From NCBI GenBank assembly GCA_039030175.1, contig JBCCER010000213.1:1-6920 (forward strand): DNA of 6,920 nucleotides, written 5' to 3'. Source of the stretch: JANQGH01 sp039030175. Lineage in GTDB: Bacteria > Pseudomonadota > Alphaproteobacteria > DSM-16000 > Inquilinaceae. Shown here piece by piece: positions 1 to 5,285 of this stretch (positions are counted from its first letter, which is position 1; every line of letters starts with the position of its first letter). A program made the translations under genes and the position numbers. The notes beneath the pieces are model-generated. The model searched no databases and had not been told where the DNA came from. It saw nothing but the letters and a program-made list of their open reading frames with translations.

Positions 1-1677
1 CAGAGTCTCGATAAAGATCAGCGATGTGTCCACGAATGATCGGCCCGTGTTCGGATCGAAGCGAACGCCGATCTCGGTAAGAAAATCGATTGCATCGCCC
101 CAGCCGAGCTCGAAGTGGACGTCGCTGGCAACGCCAAGGTTTGTGTTGCCGGCGATGATAGAGTTCTCGATACCAGTTTGATTGTCACCGCCATTGGACG
201 CAAATCGCTCGTAGGAGAGAAAATTGAAGAGCCCGCCGGTCGAACCGAATTCCGGGAACAGCCCTATTGCGGTGGCAATGGCGTCAGGGGATGCCGGTGT
301 CAATCCGTTGAGGTCGGTAATCGGATTCTCGACAATATGGTTATCGACCACGGTCGAGTTGACCAAAGCGATCTTGTTCGACGTCCCCTGGAAACCGATC
401 GCACCGCCGCTCTTGCCCGACACATTACCGGTGAGCGTGGAATTGACGATCTCGAAGATGTTCGAGGTCCCGCCGATCGCAAAGGCGCCGCCTCCGTTGG
501 CAACGTTCTTGTTGTCAACGAAGCTGCTTCCCTCGACATAGACATCCGCCCCGACCGCGGCAACGGCGATCGCGCCACCGCCAAACGATGCCAACCAGTC
601 GCCGCGGGCGATATTGTTCTCGAACACCGAATTCTTAACCGTGATGTCTTGATCCGGGCTGCCGGTCGCGATCGCCCCGGCAAGAATGCCCTGATTGTCT
701 TTCACAACCGAGTCGGTGATGGAGATCCCGCCCCCTGGGGATCCGCTGAAAAACACACCGGCGCCGGTATTTAACAGAACGCCCCCAACGTCGGTATCGA
801 CCATGCGATTGTTGGTGATCTCCGAGTTTTCGACGATGAAGTCGCCGCCCGGCGCGCCCGTTCCCAGCGTGGCGCGAGCACTGATCAGGTCGTGGTCCTT
901 CACATGGACATCCCGAAGCGTCGCCTCACCCTCCAGGGCCGCGATGAAGATACCGGCGGCGAAACCGCCATGGTTGCCGCTCAGGACGGAGTCTTCCATC
1001 GTGAATCGATGGCCGGCCACGATCGCGGTCCCGTAATTGTCGCTGATCGTTGAATGGGTCACCGCAACTGTGGTCTTGACCGCCAGATCGAGGTCGCCGG
1101 CTTCCTCGTCCCAGGTAAACGAAAACGCAGAATCGTCCGGCAATGTTCCAGTCGTTCCCGCCTCAAAGTCGGCCTGATAGATGGCGGCCCCCATTTGGCC
1201 ATATCCCGGAAATGGGTTGCCGCCGGTGTAAACCCCGGCGCCGGTCAGTGTCAGGGCGTTGAAGGCGGCGTCCGTGCCGTCCTGGCGCACTTCGAAGATA
1301 CGGAAGTCGCCGAAAGTACCAATTGCCTCCTCAAGCGTTACGGTGCCCGGGCTGGTGTAACCCGCCGGCGTGACCGCGACCTGGCTCGCGAAGTTCTCGA
1401 TGATGGCGGTCGTGATGGTGATGTCGTCGGCACGGCCGGTCTCTTTGCCGGTGGTGTCGCCCAGAGCGTCGCCGTCGATGCGCAGATCGTCAGTGATGAC
1501 GAGCGGACCCTCGGTGAGGGTGATCGTCTGCCCTGCAAGATCGCTCGCGAAGGTGATGACGTCTTCAATGCCGGCATTGCCGTTGGAATTAGCGAGCTGG
1601 ATCGCCTCGCGGAGCGACATTCCGTTTGTGGCGCCGTTATCTTCGTCTGCCAGTGTCGTAACCAAAAAATCAGCCAT
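1..1677 (-). CDS. Large right-handed beta-helix repeat protein, CSLREA-like N-terminus (partial, 3' end outside window)
   Basis: The reverse frame from ATG at 1677 to base 1 has 559 codons and no stop, so the C-terminus lies off the left edge. The N-terminus (FLVTTLADEDNG, then SLREAIQLAN at residues 21-30) matches the CSLREA-type opening of 'choice-of-anchor' beta-helix surface proteins, without the usual Cys. A Gly-rich body follows, with recurring N/D-S-x-x-x-x-N rungs: HSTISDN 208, DSVLSGN 229, NSEITNN 284, DSVVKDN 322, NSVFENN 349, GSSFVDN 383, NSTLTGN 412, NSTVVDN 440, NSIIAGN 505. Several are 27-34 residues apart, as expected for a parallel beta-helix. Residues are acidic, with no Cys in the part seen. 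There is no signal peptide, so I infer type I secretion with C-terminal RTX repeats outside the window. A GGAGAGG Shine-Dalgarno (1691-1697) sits 13 bases upstream, a long spacing. Role (adhesin, matrix protein or polysaccharide-active enzyme) is unresolved. The family call is fairly sure. Confidence 0.85.
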   Translation of the reverse strand, partial: MADFLVTTLADEDNGATNGMSLREAIQLANSNGNAGIEDVITFASDLAGQTITLTEGPLVITDDLRIDGDALGDTTGKETGRADDITITTAIIENFASQVAVTPAGYTSPGTVTLEEAIGTFGDFRIFEVRQDGTDAAFNALTLTGAGVYTGGNPFPGYGQMGAAIYQADFEAGTTGTLPDDSAFSFTWDEEAGDLDLAVKTTVAVTHSTISDNYGTAIVAGHRFTMEDSVLSGNHGGFAAGIFIAALEGEATLRDVHVKDHDLISARATLGTGAPGGDFIVENSEITNNRMVDTDVGGVLLNTGAGVFFSGSPGGGISITDSVVKDNQGILAGAIATGSPDQDITVKNSVFENNIARGDWLASFGGGAIAVAAVGADVYVEGSSFVDNKNVANGGGAFAIGGTSNIFEIVNSTLTGNVSGKSGGAIGFQGTSNKIALVNSTVVDNHIVENPITDLNGLTPASPDAIATAIGLFPEFGSTGGLFNFLSYERFASNGGDNQTGIENSIIAGNTNLGVASDVHFELGWGDAIDFLTEIGVRFDPNTGRSFVDTSLIFIETL

Positions 1678-2080
1678 GTGCGCGACCCATCCTCTCCACA
1701 ACCTAAATGCAGTTTGTAACTCTTAATTGTGAAGATATTGACACATCAACTTTAGTTTTCCAAGCCCAGTAGTTTCGATGCGCGACTTCCGGTTGCCTAC
1801 CGCCGGCCCCGCAACGACGATGGGTGAGATACGGGACCGTTGATCAGTTTGAGTGCAGTTCGGCGTCTGCGACAGGCTGTCCTATGGCGACGTGCTGACC
1901 GCTGAACGTTTGCATCAGACCCTGCCGACGCTGGGTGCCATGACATCACCTCAGCCGGCCCCAAGCCGCTCTACAATCAGGGGATGCGGGTAAAGGGCCT
2001 ACGCGTGTGCAGTTGAGCGGCGATCACGACGGAGGCGACGCTGCAAAAGGCGCGAATGATCGCGCCGATGTGGCGGATGA
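1678..2080. other. Intergenic gap between beta-helix gene and deoR-type gene
   Basis: No supportable gene. The part nearest the beta-helix gene (about 1705-1765) is AT-rich compared with its surroundings and probably holds that gene's minus-strand promoter, but I find no hexamer pair good enough to call. A short inverted repeat TTGA-N4-TCAA lies at 1738-1749. From about 1850 to 2080 the composition looks coding-like, with short peptide-like stretches in different plus frames (for example DRLSYGDVLTAERLHQTLP near 1872-1928) broken by stops. This could be a decayed gene, but I recognise no family. Confidence 0.5.
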
Positions 2081-2845
2081 CTAGCGACCGCTGCTCGCAT
2101 AAATCCCGCAGTTGAGATGCCCCAACAATCCCGTCGCTGTGTTCTCCGCAGCCTTCGAGACGATCAGCCCGTCGACCTCCGCCCAGCTTGCGATCTCGAA
2201 CGAGGACACAGCACCGAATTTCTCCGATGATGCCAGGATCATCGCCGATCCTGACCTTGCGATAACGGCACGCTTGACCTCCGCCTCCTCGCTATCGCCG
2301 GTCGTAACGCCTTGCTCAGGGTGGAGGCCGGTCGCCCCGATGAAACACATGTCGGGACGGTAGCGGTCCAGCCAGGCGAGCGTCGCCGCGCCAGTTGTCA
2401 CGATGGAATGCCGCATCAGCCTTCCGCCAACGATTTCGACTGTCAGCGTTTCCAGGCGCAGAAGTTCCATGGCCACGTTGGGGCTGTGCGTAACGACCGT
2501 TGAACGCATCTGAGACGGGATGTTGCGGGCGACCTCGAGCGCGGTGGTACCGCCATCCAGGAACACGACCTGGCCCGGCTCGATCATGGATGCCGCTCTC
2601 TTCCCGATCTCCGCCTTCTCCGGTGTCGAAAGAACGGTGCGGCGCTCAAACGGCGCATTCGCCGTCGCGACGGGAACCGCGCCGCCATGGACACGCTTCA
2701 GTCGCCCGCCCCTTGCCAGTTCGCGAAGATCGCGCCTGATCGTATCTTCCGACACGCCAAGATCGCCGCTCACATCCTTCGCTATGATGCTGCCGGTCTT
2801 CGAGAGGATCGACAGAAGATGGCGCTTTCTTTCATGGCTCAGCAT
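2081..2845 (-). CDS. DeoR/GlpR-family transcriptional repressor
   Basis: A 254-residue protein, typical of the family. Residues 1-60 form the DeoR winged helix-turn-helix with the canonical recognition-helix signature: VSEDTIRRDLRELARGG at 31-47, followed by RLKRVHGGAV. Residues about 75-235 form the DeoRC sensor domain, related to ribose-5-phosphate isomerase: DGGTTALEVA at 97-106 is the phosphate-binding loop, GATGLHPEQGVTTGDSEEAEVKRA spans 170-193, and SEKFG is at 207-211. Family members are repressors released by phosphorylated sugars or related intermediates; the ligand here is unknown. The frame stays open to 2929, but that extension would overlap the divergent Nudix gene. ATG 2845 gives a normal family N-terminus (MLSHERKRHLLSIL). 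No strong Shine-Dalgarno precedes it, only AAGAAAAG-like purines. It is divergent from the Nudix gene with 67 bases between, so it probably controls itself and that operon. Confidence 0.93.
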   Translation of the reverse strand: MLSHERKRHLLSILSKTGSIIAKDVSGDLGVSEDTIRRDLRELARGGRLKRVHGGAVPVATANAPFERRTVLSTPEKAEIGKRAASMIEPGQVVFLDGGTTALEVARNIPSQMRSTVVTHSPNVAMELLRLETLTVEIVGGRLMRHSIVTTGAATLAWLDRYRPDMCFIGATGLHPEQGVTTGDSEEAEVKRAVIARSGSAMILASSEKFGAVSSFEIASWAEVDGLIVSKAAENTATGLLGHLNCGIYASSGR

Positions 2846-2882
2846 TGCACGACTTTTCTTGACTCTGCACGTTTTTGCACGA
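2845..2882. promoter_or_regulatory. Phased direct repeats, candidate DeoR-type operator
   Basis: Three copies of (T/C)TGCACG(A/T) in one orientation start at 2845, 2865 and 2875, offsets of 20 and 10 bases, so all lie on the same helix face. At the empty 10-base register (2855) the octamer TTTCTTGA matches TTGCACGA at 5 of 8 positions. The array fills most of the region between the divergent repressor and Nudix genes and overlaps candidate promoters on both strands; its first copy touches the repressor start codon. DeoR-family proteins often bind short direct repeats, so this is the obvious operator for the adjacent regulator. The repeats are seen; the assignment is inference. Confidence 0.6.
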
Positions 2883-2888
2883 TATGTC
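2859..2888 (+). promoter_or_regulatory. Candidate sigma-70-type promoter for the Nudix operon
   Basis: A -35-like TTGACT (2859-2864) is followed by an 18-base spacer and a weak -10-like TATGTC (2883-2888). Two of the TGCACG repeats lie in the spacer, so a bound repressor would block polymerase. Transcription would start near 2895, just upstream of the strong AAAGGAG Shine-Dalgarno at 2898-2904, leaving a very short leader. The -35 box is good and the -10 box is poor. Confidence 0.4.
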
Positions 2889-2907
2889 GTCCCGGCGAAA
2901 GGAGCAA
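2879..2907 (-). promoter_or_regulatory. Candidate promoter for the deoR-type gene
   Basis: On the minus strand, TTGCTC (2902-2907) and TATCGT (2879-2884) are separated by exactly 17 bases. This would start transcription near 2872, about 27 bases before the repressor ATG, with the remaining repeats in the leader. It overlaps the plus-strand candidate promoter, consistent with shared control and autoregulation. Both hexamers match consensus only partly. Confidence 0.33.
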
Positions 2908-2912
2908 GCGTT

Positions 2913-3509
2913 ATGAGTGCCAGCGACATCTATCGGCCGATTTCGTCCGAGATCTTGGCGGACGATTGGGGCGTTCTGACCAGGTTCGAGTTCGAACTGC
3001 GGCGTAAATCCGGGGAATGGCAGACCCAGACGCGCGAGACCTACGATCGCGGCAATGGCGCCACCTGTCTGCTCCACAATCCCGACACCGGGCATGTCCT
3101 GCTGACCCGCCAGTTTCGCCTGCCGGTCTTTTTGAATGGCGGGTTGACGTCTTTGATCGAGGCGCCCGCTGGACTGCTAGACGGTGCCGACGCCAACGCG
3201 CGGATGCGCGCGGAACTCGCGGAAGAAACCGGCTTTATCGTCGATACCCTCACGCATCTCTTCGACGTCTATATGAGTCCGGGGTCGGTCACGGAATACC
3301 TGGCGTTCTTCAAAGGCCAGTATCGGGCCAGCGACCGACGGGCTGACGGCGGCGGTTGCCATGGCGAAGGCGAAGACATTGAGGTCATCCAAATTCCGCT
3401 TCGGCAGGCCATTCGGATGATTGCAACCGGCGATATCCGCGACGCCAAGACGATCATCTTGGCTCAACATCTCTTCATTGAGGAACTACAGAGGACAGCC
3501 AAAAGATGA
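2913..3509 (+). CDS. NudK-type Nudix hydrolase (GDP-mannose / ADP-ribose pyrophosphatase family)
   Basis: A 198-residue protein close in length and plan to E. coli NudK (GDP-mannose pyrophosphatase, about 191 residues). Shared landmarks as I recall them: RETYDRGNGATCLL (41-54), LLTRQFRLPVF (63-73), EAPAGLLD (83-90), LFDVYMSPGSVTEY (116-129), and EDIEVIQIPLRQAIRMIATGDIRDAKTIIL (154-183). The Nudix box is GLLDGADANARMRAELAEETGF, cut here into G87-R99 and A100-F108. It keeps the metal-binding core Glu101, Glu104 and Glu105. Asp93 replaces the first Glu, and Ala100 replaces the usual Arg or Lys. Family enzymes hydrolyse a nucleotide-sugar pyrophosphate bond to NMP plus sugar phosphate; the substrate here (GDP-mannose, ADP-ribose or other) cannot be fixed. 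ATG 2913 is chosen because AAAGGAG (2898-2904) sits 8 bases upstream and residue 1 matches the family start, although the frame is open upstream. First gene of a probable two-gene operon. Cytoplasmic. Confidence 0.92.
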   Translation: MSASDIYRPISSEILADDWGVLTRFEFELRRKSGEWQTQTRETYDRGNGATCLLHNPDTGHVLLTRQFRLPVFLNGGLTSLIEAPAGLLDGADANARMRAELAEETGFIVDTLTHLFDVYMSPGSVTEYLAFFKGQYRASDRRADGGGCHGEGEDIEVIQIPLRQAIRMIATGDIRDAKTIILAQHLFIEELQRTAKR

Positions 3510-3865
3510 TGATACTAATCTCCGGCCCCTATCGCTCCGGGACGAACGACGACCCGGAAAAGATGGCAGCGAACCAGCGTGCGCTGGAAGAAGCGTCTTG
3601 GCCGATCTTTCAGGCAGGACACATCCCGATGATCGGAGAATGGGTCGCACAGCCCGTTTGGCGTGCCGCTGGCGGCAAAGCCCCCGGTGACGATCTTTAC
3701 GAGCAGATCTTCTATCCAGCGGCCGAACGATTGATTGAGATCTGCGATGCGGTTCTGCGGCTGCCCGGCGAGAGCCGTGGCGCCGACAACGATGTGCGAC
3801 AGGCCCAGGCGCGAGGTCTACCGATCTATCGCGACCTGTCCGAAATACCGGCTGCCGTCCGATAG
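3506..3865 (+). CDS. Small DUF4406 / nucleoside 2-deoxyribosyltransferase-like protein
   Basis: A 119-residue protein. Its ATG overlaps the Nudix stop codon (ATGA, 3506-3509), so the two are very probably translationally coupled. An AGAGGA Shine-Dalgarno lies at 3490-3495; Met2 at 3509 is an alternative start. The N-terminus MILISGPYRSG (2-12) is a beta-strand and Gly-Pro loop like the nucleotide-binding start of the NDT/DUF4406 superfamily. The middle has GHIPMIGEWVAQPVW (38-52), then IFYPAAERLIEICDAVLRLPG (68-88). The end has SRGADNDVRQAQARGLPIY (90-108), matching the superfamily's 'S-x-GAD-x-(D/E)-V-x-x-A-x-x-x-G-x-P-(V/I)-Y' ending. Superfamily members cleave or transfer N-glycosidic bonds of nucleosides or nucleotides (NDT, Rcl/DNPH1), but many DUF4406 proteins have no known activity. 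The link to nucleotide or ribosyl recycling is inferred from the coupled Nudix enzyme. Confidence 0.75.
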   Translation: MMILISGPYRSGTNDDPEKMAANQRALEEASWPIFQAGHIPMIGEWVAQPVWRAAGGKAPGDDLYEQIFYPAAERLIEICDAVLRLPGESRGADNDVRQAQARGLPIYRDLSEIPAAVR

Positions 3866-4106
3866 CGGGGCTCGGGACACGGTAGGCCTACGTTCGAAAG
3901 GTCGGTCCAGGCAGCGCGGCCCGCATGCGGCGCACATCCGCCGGCCCGCATTGTCACCGCCGCCGATAGGGGCAGCCAAACGGGAATGGCGAAGACGCGC
4001 TACCGACGACCCATCTCACCAGAGTCCAAGGCCGTCATTGCGTCGCCACGGCATGTACTCTTATCGTCAACGCCACTCATGCATTGAACCTGAAGGAGAC
4101 TGCAGA
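3866..4106. other. Intergenic gap upstream of the GFA-family gene
   Basis: 241 bases without a supportable gene. A frame stays open through it into the GFA gene, but the translation is Arg- and Pro-rich with no family resemblance. It holds the GC-rich repeat and palindrome at 3917-3951. A promoter for the GFA gene is presumably in the less GC-rich end, about 4040-4090, but I see no convincing hexamers. The gene's AAGGAG Shine-Dalgarno is at 4093-4098. Confidence 0.5.
3917..3951. repeat. GC-rich direct repeat and palindrome
   Basis: The decamer CGGCCCGCAT occurs at 3917-3926 and again at 3942-3951. Between and over them are a perfect palindrome CCGCATGCGG (3921-3930) and a 5-bp stem CGGCG/CGCCG (3928-3932 with 3939-3943, 6-base loop). 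It lies 51 bases after the stop of the NDT-like gene, so it could act as a factor-dependent terminator or RNA-stabilising hairpin. There is no T-tract, so it is not a classical intrinsic terminator. Confidence 0.4.
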
Positions 4107-4502
4107 GTGATCAAGGGAAGTTGCTGCTGTGGCGCGGTGAAATTTGAGCTTACGGCCGAGCCGTCGATGATGGGCACGTGCCATTGCTCCCGGTGTCGCA
4201 AGGCTGGGGCAAGCGCCATCGTCTTTATCAAGAAAGACGACCTCAAATGGCTCGAAGGCAAGGATCGGATTGCCCGCTACCAACCCTCGGCCCCGTACAA
4301 ATATGGCAGGTGCTTTTGCCAGATCTGCGGCACGTCTCTGGGCGAGATCTTGTCCGACGACGAGAGCTTTCCGATCACGGCCAACTCTCTTGATACCGAG
4401 TTTGGCCTGAAGAACCAGTTTCACGAATTCGTCGCGGAGAAACCGTCCTGGTACGAGATCTGCGACGACGCCAAACAGTTCGAAGGCCACCCCGTTACCT
4501 AG
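4107..4502 (+). CDS. GFA / CENP-V domain zinc-binding protein
   Basis: A 131-residue protein of the GFA (glutathione-dependent formaldehyde-activating enzyme-like, CENP-V) family. The zinc-ligand pattern is intact: GSCCCGAVKF at 4-13 (Cys6, Cys8), CHCSRCRKAG at 25-34 (Cys25, Cys27, Cys30) and FCQICGTSLGE at 70-80 (Cys71, Cys74). Cys7 and Cys69 are additional. These are single-domain cytoplasmic proteins of the Mss4-like fold. The founding member (Gfa) was linked to formation of S-hydroxymethylglutathione, but most homologues have no tested reaction. The start is GTG at 4107: AAGGAG (4093-4098) lies 8 bases upstream, and this places GSCCCG at the usual N-terminal position. The frame is open further upstream without family similarity. 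It follows the Nudix operon on the same strand but 241 bases away, so it is probably a separate transcript. It converges with the next gene. Confidence 0.9.
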   Translation: MIKGSCCCGAVKFELTAEPSMMGTCHCSRCRKAGASAIVFIKKDDLKWLEGKDRIARYQPSAPYKYGRCFCQICGTSLGEILSDDESFPITANSLDTEFGLKNQFHEFVAEKPSWYEICDDAKQFEGHPVT

Positions 4503-4530
4503 GGCGATGGTCGACGTCAGGTTGGGTATG

Positions 4531-4550
4531 CGCGGCGGAGAGCGGCCGCG
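4531..4550. terminator. Hairpin between convergent genes, weak terminator candidate
   Basis: A 6-bp stem CGCGGC (4531-4536) / GCCGCG (4545-4550) with an 8-base loop lies in the 59-base gap between the GFA stop and the stop of the opposing gene. The position suits a shared bidirectional terminator. No T-run follows on either strand, so intrinsic termination is doubtful. Confidence 0.3.
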
Positions 4551-4561
4551 GATCCCCGACT

Positions 4562-5164
4562 TTAGAGGAGCTCGTGGGTCGCAAACCCGAACTCGATCCC
4601 TTCGAAAGAAGGGTACGCCTCTTCTATTGAGAGGTTCGGCCCGCCCAAACCCACATTCAACAGATACCATGTGCCGTCATCGAGCAAAGCGACGTAAGGC
4701 GAAGATATTCTTACCCGCTCGCCAGTCCGCGCCTGAACCACGGTTGTCGAGGGAATAACGACATAGGGCGTTCCGTCCGACGTTTCCTCGGCCCGGGCAT
4801 TTGCAAGGTCGAGCGCAAAGGCCTCAATAACGCTGCCGAGCTGTCGATCGAGCTCTTCGGAGTCTGCCACGAAGAGCGCAATCCATAGCTCACGCTCCAT
4901 GTCCAGGGCACCGCGCGAGGCTACGTATTGTTCAAGAACGCGCGGCGGCATTGCCGCACCGATTGCCCAGTGGTTCCTCTCAAGAAATGCCGCCTCATAA
5001 CGTGCGACGATGTCCGCCAACTCAGCCCCATCTGCGTCCGGCAAGTCCTTCGCCTGGGCCAGGGAAGTCAGCGTCAAGATGAATACGGCGGCCGCGAATA
5101 CAGCAGCGCCTTCGAGAAGGCGGTTAATGACAACTCGACATTCGATCGACGGTTGGTGGCTCAT
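4562..5164 (-). CDS. Exported protein of unknown function
   Basis: A 200-residue protein whose family I do not recognise. The N-terminus is a signal peptide: a mildly basic start (Arg10, Arg15), a hydrophobic core of about 18-35 (LEGAAVFAAAVFILTLTS) and a likely cut after AQA at 36-38. The mature part is acidic and Cys-free. It has a helical first half (ELADIVARYEAAFLERNHW, 48-66; a stretch rich in Glu, Leu and Ala to about 125) and a beta-rich second half (YVVIPSTTVVQA 134-145, VRISSPYVALLDDGTWYLLNVG 151-172). Helices followed by strands ending in a W-Y-L pattern are reminiscent of an NTF2/SnoaL-like fold, but this is only a guess. The start is ATG 5164, with AAGGGGG (5171-5177) 6 bases upstream. 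It lies 121 bases downstream of the cyclase-hydrolase gene on the same strand and may share its transcript. Predicted periplasmic. Confidence 0.8.
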   Translation of the reverse strand: MSHQPSIECRVVINRLLEGAAVFAAAVFILTLTSLAQAKDLPDADGAELADIVARYEAAFLERNHWAIGAAMPPRVLEQYVASRGALDMERELWIALFVADSEELDRQLGSVIEAFALDLANARAEETSDGTPYVVIPSTTVVQARTGERVRISSPYVALLDDGTWYLLNVGLGGPNLSIEEAYPSFEGIEFGFATHELL

Positions 5165-5188
5165 ACAGCGCCCCCTTAGCTCGGCGGC

Positions 5189-5217
5189 TTCGGCCCGGAT
5201 ATGGGTTTAGGGCCGAA
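5189..5217. repeat. Perfect 8-bp inverted repeat between cyclase gene and exported-protein gene
   Basis: TTCGGCCC (5189-5196) and GGGCCGAA (5210-5217) are exact complements with a 13-base AT-richer centre. The element lies just upstream of the exported-protein start (12 bases from its AAGGGGG Shine-Dalgarno) and 68 bases after the cyclase stop. It could be an RNA hairpin tuning termination or mRNA stability between the two genes, or an operator for a dimeric regulator. No T-run follows on the minus strand. Confidence 0.45.
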
Positions 5218-5285
5218 CGCGAACCTCCGGGCCAAGGTAGAACTCGGTCGGTGTGTTTCGCCAGCAATAATTCCGAGCGCCCGCT

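Noticed and set aside
115..774. Plus-strand open frame of 219 codons
   Set aside because: It is the exact antisense codon register of the minus-strand beta-helix gene, whose translation shows repeats and a family N-terminus; the plus translation resembles nothing.
1054..1719. Plus-strand open frame of 221 codons
   Set aside because: Also antisense in register to the beta-helix gene; its length comes from Gly/Asp/Val-rich codons on the opposite strand.
2520..2912. N-terminal extension of the Nudix frame
   Set aside because: It runs antisense through the deoR-type gene and the operator region; ATG 2913 has a strong Shine-Dalgarno and the family's normal N-terminus.
2846..2929. 28-residue N-terminal extension of the DeoR-type protein
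   Set aside because: It would overlap the divergent Nudix coding region and both candidate promoters, and adds residues before the normal DeoR start (MLSHERKRHLL).
3735..4106. Extension of the GFA frame back to 3735
   Set aside because: The extra 124 residues are Arg/Pro-rich, overlap the NDT-like gene in another frame, and have no family similarity; GTG 4107 has an ideal ribosome-binding site.
4077..4670. Minus-strand open frame of 197 codons opposite the GFA gene
   Set aside because: Antisense to a gene with intact zinc-ligand motifs; its translation shows no recognisable motif and it overlaps the exported-protein gene.
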